Positions 1 to 6,343 of a DNA stretch of 7,323 nucleotides are shown piece by piece. The notes under the pieces were generated by a model. The model had not been told where the DNA came from. It did not search any database and saw only the letters and a list, made by a program, of their open reading frames with translations. The stretch is from assembly GCA_038246575.1 (NCBI GenBank), contig JBBRVU010000196.1, positions 1 to 7,323 of the forward strand, in the 5' to 3' direction. Source of the stretch: JACCUZ01 sp038246575 (lineage in GTDB: Bacteria; Actinomycetota; Actinomycetes; JACCUZ01). Position 1 is the first letter of the stretch. Every line of letters starts with the position of its first letter. A program made the position numbers and the translations under genes.

Positions 1-111
1 CAGGACGAACACGGGCACCACGGACTGGGCGTCCGAGGCTGCCGCGGCCAGCACCGGGTTGTCGTGGATGCGCAGGTCCCGGGTGAGGACAGCTATCGCG
101 ACGGAAGGCAT
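1..111 (-). CDS. Cryptochrome/deoxyribodipyrimidine photolyase, N-terminal fragment (runs off the left edge)
   Basis: Only the first 37 codons are present, from the ATG at 111 reading leftward to base 1, in frame throughout. The translation starts MPSVAIAVLTRDLRIHDNP, continues through an Ala-rich helix and ends VVPVFVL. This is the classic first beta-alpha-beta of the photolyase/cryptochrome antenna domain: the family pattern is a hydrophobic strand, R-D-L-R-x-x-D-N-x-x-L, then VxPVFVxD. Family members bind FAD and use blue light to repair pyrimidine dimers or act as light sensors; the fragment is too short to tell these apart. An AAGGG sequence about 7 bases before the ATG can serve as ribosome binding site. 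The start lies 51 bases after the stop of the L,D-transpeptidase gene on the same strand, so co-transcription is possible. Confidence 0.85.
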   Translation of the reverse strand, partial: MPSVAIAVLTRDLRIHDNPVLAAAASDAQSVVPVFVL

Positions 112-162
112 GGGAAGCCCTTGCCCACTCAGCGACCGGATGCACCCCGGCAACCCACCGCG

Positions 163-1362
163 TCAGGAGTCGAGCGCGCTGCCCGCGGTCCAGTCGGCCC
201 AGGACACGTTCCAGTCGGTGTAGCCGTTGCCCGGTTCCAGCGTCCGCGGCGAGCCCACGACCTTGACGATGTCGCCGACCGTGCTCTGGTTGAACAGCCA
301 GATGGCGTTGTTCGGGGCCATGCCCACGCAGCCGTGGCTGACGTTGACCCGCCCCTGGGAGCCGACCGACCACGGCGCGGAGTGCACGAACTCGCCGCTC
401 CAGGTCACCCGCATCGCGTAAGGGACATCGAGACGGTAGTACTCCGGGTCGCCCTGACTGATGCCGATCGTGCTGGCGTCCATGACCTTGAGCGTGTGCT
501 TCTCCAGGATGACCTTGATGCCGTCGCGGGTCAGGAACCCGGCCTTGCCGGTCGTGACCGGGATGACCCGCTCGACCTTGCCGTTGCGGGTCACGGTGAG
601 CGTGCGCTTCTTCACGTCCACGACGCTGATCATCGACGACCCCGTGTGGAAGGAGACTGTGCGGCTCTTCATGCCCCAGACCCCGCGACCGGCGTTGACG
701 CCGCGCAGCTTCACCTTGACGGCGATGTCGGTGTTCGCGGGCCAGTAGTCCTTGGGCCGGTAGTGGACCTCTTGGTCGCTCGTCCAGCTCCAGGCACCGA
801 CGACCGGCTTCGAGGTGTCGACGGTCAGTGCCTGCTCGACAGCGGCACGGTCCTTGACCTTCTCGTTGAAGCGCACGACGACCGGCATGCCGACGCCGAC
901 GTTCTGGCCGTCCAGCGGGGAGATGCTCGTCACGAGCACGCGGCGCGGCTCGACGGTCGCGAAGAACCCGAGCCGCTGCGTCGCCCGGCCCTCGCCGTCG
1001 ACGGCATCGGCCAGCACCCGGTAGTGCGAGGAGACCTTTAGCTGGTCGGTGGCGGTCCACGTGGTGCGGTCGGCGGAGAGCTCGCCTGCCAGCTCGCGGC
1101 CCTTGGCATTGGTCAGCGTGACCGAACGCAGCGTCCCAGCGGCGACGGTGACGACCACCGGCTCGGCGGGCGAGACGTCGCTGGTGGCCGACTCGGGCGC
1201 CAGTGCGATGGTGGCCTGGGAGGGCGCGTCCTTGACGACGTCGCCGACCGCCGCCTGGGCGGCCGGTGTCGCGCTGGAGGCGGTGGAGGTGCAGCCGGAG
1301 GTGGAGACCACCAGCGCGAACGCGGCCAGCGCCAACCCTGCTGGTCTGCCGAGCTTGCGCAT
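163..1362 (-). CDS. L,D-transpeptidase lipoprotein (Ig-like plus YkuD domains, LdtMt2 type)
   Basis: A 399-residue envelope enzyme expected to form 3-3 (meso-DAP to meso-DAP) cross-links in peptidoglycan and to be inhibited by carbapenems, as in its family. The N-terminus is a lipoprotein signal: MRK, a hydrophobic stretch to about residue 19, then STSGC with the lipidated Cys at 24. Residues ~48-135 and ~140-245 look like two beta-rich Ig-like modules. The YkuD catalytic domain spans ~245-370, with H327 in VHSAPWSVGSQG and the active-site SHGC motif at 342-345 (C345 nucleophile, H343). The C-terminal DWNVSWADWTAGSA segment matches the C-terminal subdomain of LdtMt2. Length is close to LdtMt2 (~408). 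The ATG at 1362 is chosen because the signal peptide begins there and a GGGGAG ribosome site lies just upstream; the open frame continues further upstream without signal-peptide character. HGC is followed by VGM rather than the LN seen in LdtMt2. The 148-base gap to ctaF shows no convincing promoter, so read-through from the oxidase operon is possible. Confidence 0.95.
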   Translation of the reverse strand: MRKLGRPAGLALAAFALVVSTSGCTSTASSATPAAQAAVGDVVKDAPSQATIALAPESATSDVSPAEPVVVTVAAGTLRSVTLTNAKGRELAGELSADRTTWTATDQLKVSSHYRVLADAVDGEGRATQRLGFFATVEPRRVLVTSISPLDGQNVGVGMPVVVRFNEKVKDRAAVEQALTVDTSKPVVGAWSWTSDQEVHYRPKDYWPANTDIAVKVKLRGVNAGRGVWGMKSRTVSFHTGSSMISVVDVKKRTLTVTRNGKVERVIPVTTGKAGFLTRDGIKVILEKHTLKVMDASTIGISQGDPEYYRLDVPYAMRVTWSGEFVHSAPWSVGSQGRVNVSHGCVGMAPNNAIWLFNQSTVGDIVKVVGSPRTLEPGNGYTDWNVSWADWTAGSALDS

Positions 1363-1510
1363 CCGCTCCCCGCCCGTGAGCCCCGCGCACCGTGCCGTCC
1401 GCCAGGACAAGTCGGACCGGTGCACCCCTTGAGCGTCCACCGTACGCGCTGGCTCCACGGATATCGAATCGGCACGCCTGGCCACCGACCTGAACCAGCG
1501 ACGGGTCAAA

Positions 1511-1906
1511 TCAGGCCGCGGGCTCGCCCCGGTAGTACTCGAAGACCATGCCGATGACTGCCAGCGCGGCCCCGATGACGCCGATGATGAACAGCCACCA
1601 GCCGATGACGATCCCGACGAAGACAACGGCGGCGAAGAACGCCACCGGCAGCGGCCACCAGCTGTGCGGGCTGTAGAACCCGAGCTCACCGGCGCCTTCC
1701 TCGATCTCGGCGAACCTGCTGTCCTCGGGTCGGGGATCGATCCGCCGAGCGGTGAAGAGCAGGTAGTAGCCGATGAGGAAGGCCAGACCTGCGGTGAACC
1801 CCAGCGCCACTGTGCCGACCGGCTCGCCGGACAGCACGCCGTAGATGACCGCCGCGATGCCGAAGAAGAAGAAGCCCGACGCGAAGAGCCAGCCTTCGAT
1901 CTTCAC
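1511..1906 (-). CDS. ctaF: Cytochrome c oxidase subunit IV, actinobacterial type (CtaF)
   Basis: A 131-residue integral membrane protein starting MKIEGWLFASG. It has two hydrophobic segments near residues 7-25 and 32-52, a polar loop rich in Asp/Glu at ~55-80 (IDPRPEDSRFAEIEEGAGELG), and two more hydrophobic segments near 83-101 and 103-122, ending EYYRGEPAA. The FYSPHSWWP motif before the third segment and the overall layout match the small subunit IV of actinobacterial aa3 oxidases. It has no redox ligands and is thought to stabilise the complex or the bcc-aa3 supercomplex. The GTG at 1906 is chosen because it forms a 4-base GTGA overlap with the ctaD stop, has a GGGGGAGGG ribosome site 5 bases upstream inside ctaD, and opens with the family's usual N-terminus. 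The frame is open further upstream, but that part overlaps ctaD and has no membrane-protein character. Last gene of the visible ctaCDF operon. Confidence 0.94.
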   Translation of the reverse strand: MKIEGWLFASGFFFFGIAAVIYGVLSGEPVGTVALGFTAGLAFLIGYYLLFTARRIDPRPEDSRFAEIEEGAGELGFYSPHSWWPLPVAFFAAVVFVGIVIGWWLFIIGVIGAALAVIGMVFEYYRGEPAA

Positions 1907-3648
1907 CGCGGCCCTCCCCCATTGGGACGGGCTCCGCCGTCGCCGCCCTCGAGGTCGGGCTCTCCGTAGAGCTGGTCGAGGAGGTTCTTGCCGTTCGTGG
2001 GGACATCCATGGCGGCGATGTGGGGGTAGTGCAGGTCGAAGGCCGGGCTCTCGGAGCGGATGCGCGGCAGCTCGATGAAGTTGTGCCGTGGCGGCGGGCA
2101 GGAGGTCGCCCACTCCAGGGAGCGGCCGTAGCCCCACGGGTCGTCGGTGAGGACCTTCGGGCCGCGGAAGCTCTTGAGCACGTTGTAGAGGAAGGGCAAC
2201 GTCGACAGGCCCAGCAGGAACGAGCCGATGGTCGAGATCATGTTCATGCCGGTGAAGCCGTCACTGGCGAGGTAGTCGACGTAGCGGCGCGGCATGCCGA
2301 TCACCCCCAGCCAGTGCTGGATGAGGAAGGTGGTGTGGAAGCCGATGAACAGGGTCCAGAAGTGGATCTTGCCCAGCCGCTCGTCGAGCATCCGCCCGGT
2401 CATCTTCGGCCACCAGAAGTAGAAGCCGGCGTTCATGGCGAACACCACGGTGCCGAACACGACGTAGTGGAAGTGGGCCACGACGAAATAGGTGTCCGAG
2501 ACCGGCCAGTCCAGCGGCGGCGAGGCCAGGATCATGCCCGTCAGACCGCCGAAGAGGAACGTCACCAGGAAGCCCAGCGACCACAGCATCGGCGTCTCGA
2601 ACGTCAGCGAGCCCCGCCAGAGGGTGCCGATCCAGTTGAAGAACTTCACCCCGGTGGGCACGGCGATCAGGAACGACATGAAGGAGAAGAAGGGCAGCAG
2701 CACCGCACCGGTCGGGAACATGTGGTGGGCCCACACCGTGACCGAGAGTCCGGCGATGGCAATCGTGGCGAAGACCAGGCCCTTGTAGCCGAAGATCGGC
2801 TTGCGGCTGAAGACCGGGAAGATCTCGGAGACGATGCCGAAGAAGGGCAACGCGATGATGTAGACCTCGGGATGGCCGAAGAACCAGAACAGGTGCTGCC
2901 AGAGCAGCGGACCGCCGTTCGCGGGGTCGAACACGTGGGCGCCGAACCGCCGGTCGGCCTCGAGCACCAGCAGCGCTGCGGCCAGCACCGGGAAGGCCAT
3001 CAGCACCAGGACGCTGGTGAGCAGGATGTTCCACGTGAAGATCGGCATCCGGAACATCGTCATGCCCGGCGCGCGCATGCAGAAGATCGTGGTGATGAAG
3101 TTGACCGCGCCGAGGATGGTGCCGAAACCGGTCAGCGCGAGGCCCATGATCCACAGGTCGCTCCCGAGACCGGGTGAGAACGCCTCGGAGTTCAGCGGCG
3201 CGTAGGCGAACCACCCGAACGCGGCCGCGCCGCCCGGGGTGAGGAATCCGAGCATGACGATGATGCCGCCGAAGAGGAACAGCCAGTAGCTGAACATGTT
3301 CAGCCGTGGGAACGCCACGTCCGGCGAGCCGATCTGCAGCGGCATGATCACGTTGGCGAACCCGACGAACAGCGGCGTCGCGAACAGCAGCAGCATGATC
3401 GTGCCGTGCATCGTGAACAGCTGGTTGTACTGCTCGCCCGTGAACAGCTGGTTGCCCGGCCGGGCCAGCTCGGCGCGCATCAGCATGGCCATCAGGCCAC
3501 CGATGAGGAAGAACACGAACGAGGTGATCAGGTAGAGCTGGCCGATCGTCTTGTGGTCGGTCGAGGTGACCCACCGGACGACGGCATGGCCCTTCCGGCG
3601 CTGCTTGAGCACGCCGGTGCCCGGACGGGGCTGGGCGGTGATGGTCAC
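1903..3648 (-). CDS. ctaD: Cytochrome c oxidase subunit I (aa3 type)
   Basis: The 581-residue catalytic subunit of the aa3 terminal oxidase, which reduces O2 to water at the heme a3/CuB centre and pumps protons. All key residues are present: heme a ligands H81 (FTMHGT) and H394; heme a3 ligand H392 (AHFHYV); CuB ligands H259, H308 and H309; and Y263, the tyrosine cross-linked to H259 in GHPEVY. E261 of that motif is the D-pathway glutamate, with D110 and N117 (SPDVAFPRLN) at the D-pathway entrance. K335 in PTGVKFF is the K-pathway lysine, so this is an A1-type heme-copper oxidase. The body is a standard 12-helix bundle ending near residue 490, followed by a cytoplasmic tail containing PWGYGRSLEWATSCPPP and a Gly-rich end. 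The GTG at 3648 overlaps the ctaC stop as GTGA and follows GGGGAG by 6 bases. It sits between ctaC and ctaF. Subunit III (ctaE) and the bc1 genes (qcrCAB) are not in this window. Confidence 0.98.
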   Translation of the reverse strand: MTITAQPRPGTGVLKQRRKGHAVVRWVTSTDHKTIGQLYLITSFVFFLIGGLMAMLMRAELARPGNQLFTGEQYNQLFTMHGTIMLLLFATPLFVGFANVIMPLQIGSPDVAFPRLNMFSYWLFLFGGIIVMLGFLTPGGAAAFGWFAYAPLNSEAFSPGLGSDLWIMGLALTGFGTILGAVNFITTIFCMRAPGMTMFRMPIFTWNILLTSVLVLMAFPVLAAALLVLEADRRFGAHVFDPANGGPLLWQHLFWFFGHPEVYIIALPFFGIVSEIFPVFSRKPIFGYKGLVFATIAIAGLSVTVWAHHMFPTGAVLLPFFSFMSFLIAVPTGVKFFNWIGTLWRGSLTFETPMLWSLGFLVTFLFGGLTGMILASPPLDWPVSDTYFVVAHFHYVVFGTVVFAMNAGFYFWWPKMTGRMLDERLGKIHFWTLFIGFHTTFLIQHWLGVIGMPRRYVDYLASDGFTGMNMISTIGSFLLGLSTLPFLYNVLKSFRGPKVLTDDPWGYGRSLEWATSCPPPRHNFIELPRIRSESPAFDLHYPHIAAMDVPTNGKNLLDQLYGEPDLEGGDGGARPNGGGPR

Positions 3649-4451
3649 TGAGCACTCCCCGCGTCGTTGCGTTGCTTGAGCTCGTCGACATAGGTGGCGT
3701 AGTCCGTCGCTGACATGACCTCGACGTTGAAGAGCATGCGGGAGTGGTCACGGCCACACAGCTCCGCGCACTTGCCCTTGTAGGTGCCGATCTTCGTCGG
3801 CGTGATCTGGAAGGTGTTGGTCCGGCCCGGGATGACGTCCATCTTGAACAGGAACGCAGGCACCCAGAAGGAGTGGATCACGTCGCTGGAGACGAGGCGG
3901 AACTTCACGCTCTCGCCCTCAGGGAGGACCAGCGTCGGCGGCTTGCCGGGCGTGCCGGTCGTCCGGCCGCCGCCGTCAGTGGCGTAGGTGAACTGCCATG
4001 ACCACTGCATGGCGTTGACCGAGATCTTGTGGTCAGGGTTCGCCGAGGTCTGAAGGATGCGGTCCTCGTCGCGCGCGGTGAAGTAGAAGAAGACCGCGAT
4101 CATGATGAACGGGACGACCGTGTAGAGCACCTCGACCGGCAGGTTGTAGCGGGTCTGGGGCGGCAGCCCGGTCTCGCCCTTCTTGCGCCGGAAGGCCACG
4201 ATCGCCCAGAAGATCAGACCCCAGACGATCACACCGATAGAGAGAGCCGCGATCCACGACCCCTGCCACAGGGACAGGATCCGCGGCACCTGATCCGTGG
4301 TGTCCCGTGCCGGCATGGCGAACGTCGGGAGCTGCTCGGAGGAGCAGCCGGTGACCGTGAGCACGAGCAGGCCGGTCAGGGCCGAGAACCGCAGAGACCT
4401 GTCGCGACGGGCGCGCGAGTCACGCGGGAGGTGGGTGCCGGACGGACGCAA
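3645..4451 (-). CDS. ctaC: Cytochrome c oxidase subunit II, CuA lipoprotein
   Basis: The 268-residue subunit II, which takes electrons from the cytochrome c/bcc side and passes them through CuA to CtaD. A basic N-terminus and hydrophobic stretch lead to a lipobox, TVTGC, with C36 as the predicted lipidated residue. Two membrane helices follow at ~65-88 and ~107-125. The periplasmic cupredoxin domain carries the complete CuA site: H193 (VIHSFW), then C228, E230, C232, H236 and M239 in KCAELCGRDHSRM. The aromatic patch NAMQWSWQFTY at 146-156 is the usual electron-entry region. I choose the TTG at 4451: it yields a full signal peptide and has a GAAGAGG ribosome site about 6 bases upstream. The only other start codon I noted before the lipobox is a GTG at residue 30, which would destroy the signal. 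It is the first gene of ctaC-ctaD-ctaF; the stop overlaps the ctaD start. Confidence 0.97.
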   Translation of the reverse strand: MRPSGTHLPRDSRARRDRSLRFSALTGLLVLTVTGCSSEQLPTFAMPARDTTDQVPRILSLWQGSWIAALSIGVIVWGLIFWAIVAFRRKKGETGLPPQTRYNLPVEVLYTVVPFIMIAVFFYFTARDEDRILQTSANPDHKISVNAMQWSWQFTYATDGGGRTTGTPGKPPTLVLPEGESVKFRLVSSDVIHSFWVPAFLFKMDVIPGRTNTFQITPTKIGTYKGKCAELCGRDHSRMLFNVEVMSATDYATYVDELKQRNDAGSAQ

Positions 4452-4475
4452 CGCTTGCCTCTTCCGCGGGTCGTG

Positions 4476-4491
4476 CCGGGGCGTTCCCCGG
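4476..4491. other. Perfect GC stem-loop in the aat-ctaC gap (terminator or ctaC leader structure)
   Basis: CCGGGG at 4476-4481 and CCCCGG at 4486-4491 form a perfect 6-bp stem around a 4-base loop. It lies about 60 bases past the aat stop and about 25 bases before the ctaC TTG, both on the minus strand. No T-run follows on either strand, so it is not a classical intrinsic terminator, although hairpins lacking a U-tract have been proposed as terminators in actinobacteria. It could equally be a structure in the ctaC leader. The repeat is seen directly; its role is inference. Confidence 0.4.
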
Positions 4492-4510
4492 ACAGGCCTG
4501 AACGTGTCAG

Positions 4511-4516
4511 ACCTTA
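4511..4516 (-). promoter_or_regulatory. Candidate -10 element for the ctaCDF operon
   Basis: On the minus strand this reads TAAGGT, fitting the TANNNT pattern of principal-sigma promoters in actinobacteria. Transcription would begin near 4504, giving a leader of about 50 bases that contains the GC stem-loop and the ctaC ribosome site. No good -35 lies 16-19 bases upstream: the nearest likeness (CTGACC at 4545-4540) is too far, with a 23-base spacer. The call rests on the -10 and position only. Confidence 0.35.
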
Positions 4517-4550
4517 CTCCAGCGCACCCTCGCGCCGACGGTCAGGTGGG

Positions 4551-5264
4551 TCAATCGAGCAGGCGTGGCGGAGGCAGGTGCAGCGCTGCGCCCAGCCGCT
4601 GCAGGTACGTCGTCCGGGGCACCTCGCGAGCGCCGAGCGACGCCAGGTGCTCGGTGGCCCACTGGACGTCGAGCAGCCGTTCCCCCCCGGCTGCACGCAG
4701 CCGCTCCACGAGCCCGACGAGTGCGACCTTGGAGGCATCTCGCTCCCGGTGGAACATCGACTCACCCGCGAACAGCCCGCCCACGGCGACGCCGTACAGG
4801 CCACCGGACAGCCGCTCGGTCCCGTCCGGACCGACCGACCAGGCCTCGACGCTGTGGACCCACCCCAGGTCGTAGAGCCGACGGTAGGCAGCCACCACGT
4901 CGGACCGGATCCACCCACCGTCGCGCCTCGGGTCGGCGCACCCCGAGACGACCTCGTCGTACGCCGTGTCGACGCGCACCTCGAAGCGCCGGCAGGAGGC
5001 GCGCAGGGACCGGCTCACCTGCAGCCCGTCCAGCGGGATCACGCCGCGCGGGTCCGGCGACCACCAGCCGATCGCACCGCGGCGACGGGACACCGGCATC
5101 GGGAAGGCGCCGGCACGGTAGGCCGCGAGCAGAGTCGCCGGCTCGAGGTCGGCGCCGACCCCGAGGAAGTCCTCTCCCGCCACAGACTCGGACAGGTCGA
5201 ACGACCAGGGCGACGGGCCGGGGTCGACGGGGCCGGCGGGCGCGACAGGATGCTCCTGGCTCAG
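4551..5264 (-). CDS. aat: Leucyl/phenylalanyl-tRNA-protein transferase (start uncertain)
   Basis: Transfers Leu or Phe from charged tRNA to proteins with N-terminal Arg or Lys, marking them for ClpS/ClpAP-type degradation in the cytoplasm (known for E. coli Aat). Recognisable family blocks, numbered from a start at 5264 (237 residues; E. coli has 234): GVGADLEPATLLAAYRAGAFP (35-55), WWSPDPR (67-73), GGWIR...AYRRLYDLGWVHSVEAW (116-142), GLYGVAVGGLFAGESMF (155-171) and HLASLGAREVPR (206-217). The start is a problem. In this frame I find no ATG, GTG or TTG between about 5405 and 5184. The first canonical codon, GTG 5183, gives 210 residues but removes the WSF segment that aligns with the N-terminus of E. 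coli Aat. I place the start at CTG 5264, which overlaps the adoK stop as CTGA, mirroring the GTGA overlaps in the cta operon. Identity is firm; the start is not. Confidence 0.92.
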   Translation of the reverse strand: MSQEHPVAPAGPVDPGPSPWSFDLSESVAGEDFLGVGADLEPATLLAAYRAGAFPMPVSRRRGAIGWWSPDPRGVIPLDGLQVSRSLRASCRRFEVRVDTAYDEVVSGCADPRRDGGWIRSDVVAAYRRLYDLGWVHSVEAWSVGPDGTERLSGGLYGVAVGGLFAGESMFHRERDASKVALVGLVERLRAAGGERLLDVQWATEHLASLGAREVPRTTYLQRLGAALHLPPPRLLD

Positions 5265-6247
5265 GGACGTGGGCAGCTCAGGTGCGGGGCCACGTCGGCA
5301 ACCGCGCCGGGTCCGTAGGCCGCACCGAGCCGGTCCAGGAACCGCTCGCGGCCGAGCTCGTACTCCTGGGTGCCGACCGTCTCGATGACGTACGCAGCGA
5401 GCAGGCTTCCGGTCTGCGCTGCCCGCTCGTGGTCCAGGCCCCAGGACAGGGCAGCCAGGAAGCCCGCCCGGAAGGCGTCCCCGACCCCGGTGGGGTCCGC
5501 CTTGCGCTCCTCGGGTGCGCACGGCACGTGGATCGAGGGCTCGTCCTTGACGTCGAGGCGGACGCCCTTCGCGCCCAGCGTGATCACCCGGGTCTCGACC
5601 CGGTCGAGGATCTCGTCGGCGCTCCAGCCGGTCTTCTGCTCGACGAGCGCCGCTTCGTACTCGTTGGTGAACAGGTAGGTCGCACCGTCGATGAGCTTGC
5701 GGATCCCGGCGCCGTCCATCCAGGCGACCTGCTGGCTGGGGTCGGCGGCGAACCGGTAGCCGCGGGTCCGGCACTCGTCGGTGTGGCGCAGCATGGCCTC
5801 GGGGTCGTTGGCGCTGATGAACACGAGGTCGAGGCCGCCGACGCGGTCGGCGACGGGAGCCAGCTCGATGTCGCGGGCGTCAGCCATCGCGCCCGCGTAG
5901 AAGGAGGCGATCTGCGCGTGGTCGGAGTCGGTGGTGCAGACGAACCGCGCCGTGTGCCGCAGCTCGGACACGTGCACGGAGGCCACGTCGACGCGGTGGC
6001 GCTGCAGCCAGGAGCTGTAGTCGGCGAAGTCCTGGCCGACGGCCCCGACCAGGATCGGGTCCAACCCGAGGCAGCCCATGCCGAAGGCGATGTTCGCCGC
6101 GATTCCGCCGCGGCGGATCTCGAGGTCCTCGACGAGGAAGGACAGCGAGATCTTGTCCAGCTGGTCCACGACGAGGGAGTCGGTGAACTTCCCGTCGAAG
6201 GTCATCAGGTGGTCGGTGGCGATCGAGCCGGTCACGGCGATGCGCAT
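5261..6247 (-). CDS. adoK: Adenosine kinase, actinobacterial PfkB-family type
   Basis: A 328-residue ribokinase-fold (PfkB) sugar kinase. It closely resembles M. tuberculosis AdoK (Rv2202c) as I recall it: the opening MRIAVTGSIATDHLM, the lid strand KISLSFLVEDL (32-42), RHTARFVCTTD, AQIASFYAGAM and SANDPEAMLRHT are nearly the same. PfkB signature 1 is at ~47-60 (GGIAANIAFGMG). Signature 2, DPTGVGDAFRAGFLA, is at 251-265 with the catalytic base D257 and the GVGD anion hole. The expected reaction is ATP plus adenosine to AMP in purine salvage. The mycobacterial enzyme is closer in sequence to ribokinases than to eukaryotic adenosine kinases, so automatic annotation may say only carbohydrate kinase. 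The ATG at 6247 is the family start; the open frame upstream has no kinase character. aat overlaps its stop, so the two probably share a transcript. Confidence 0.93.
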   Translation of the reverse strand: MRIAVTGSIATDHLMTFDGKFTDSLVVDQLDKISLSFLVEDLEIRRGGIAANIAFGMGCLGLDPILVGAVGQDFADYSSWLQRHRVDVASVHVSELRHTARFVCTTDSDHAQIASFYAGAMADARDIELAPVADRVGGLDLVFISANDPEAMLRHTDECRTRGYRFAADPSQQVAWMDGAGIRKLIDGATYLFTNEYEAALVEQKTGWSADEILDRVETRVITLGAKGVRLDVKDEPSIHVPCAPEERKADPTGVGDAFRAGFLAALSWGLDHERAAQTGSLLAAYVIETVGTQEYELGRERFLDRLGAAYGPGAVADVAPHLSCPRP

Positions 6248-6287
6248 CGAGGAGTCTCTCGGGTCGGGTGCGTGGGCGGGGCTGGAA

Positions 6288-6314
6288 AGACTACCGATCG
6301 GTAGCCGTGGGCAA
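6288..6314 (-). promoter_or_regulatory. Candidate adoK promoter
   Basis: On the minus strand TAGTCT at 6293-6288 fits a TANNNT -10, and TTGCCC at 6314-6309 is a possible -35, with a rather short 15-base spacer. Transcription would begin near 6281, about 34 bases before the adoK ATG. The -10 shares its first three bases with the end of the 14-bp palindrome, so a protein bound there would block RNA polymerase. Pattern match only. Confidence 0.35.
6291..6304. promoter_or_regulatory. Perfect 14-bp palindrome CTACCGATCGGTAG, candidate operator
   Basis: The two 7-base halves are exact reverse complements with no spacer. It lies in the 96-base region between the divergent adoK and 6344 genes, overlaps the proposed adoK -10 and sits 3 bases upstream of the proposed plus-strand -35. 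Short perfect palindromes of the ACCGNNCGGT kind in divergent promoter regions are typical of dimeric repressors, notably TetR-family ones. No regulator gene is visible in the window, so the protein that would bind is unknown. Confidence 0.5.
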
Positions 6315-6336
6315 GCCGGTCCGGAGTTCCTAGTGT
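6308..6336 (+). promoter_or_regulatory. Candidate promoter for the 6344 gene, consistent with leaderless transcription
   Basis: TGGGCA at 6308-6313 matches TTGACA at four of six positions. A 17-base spacer follows, then TAGTGT at 6331-6336, which fits TANNNT. Seven bases later is a GTG at 6344 that opens the 63-residue frame. A start site 7-8 bases past the -10 would therefore coincide with the GTG, giving a leaderless mRNA, a common arrangement in actinobacteria. The motifs are visible; transcription is inferred. Confidence 0.45.
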
Positions 6337-6343
6337 GAGGCAC

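Noticed and set aside
1439..1509. Promoter for the L,D-transpeptidase gene: TTGACC at 1509-1504 or TACGGT at 1444-1439 on the minus strand
   Set aside because: TTGACC has no TANNNT 16-19 bases downstream, and TACGGT has no recognisable -35 at the correct distance, so neither makes a convincing promoter.
2020..3177. 385-residue plus-strand open frame opposite ctaD
   Set aside because: Its composition is dominated by Glu, Arg, Gln and His from the antisense of a membrane protein, and ctaD on the other strand has every catalytic ligand.
4029..6304. Long plus-strand open frames (4029-5318 and 4565-6304) opposite ctaC, aat and adoK
   Set aside because: They are rich in Arg, Pro, Ala and Gly without domain features and lie antisense to genes with clear family motifs. 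This is the usual mirror effect of high third-position GC.
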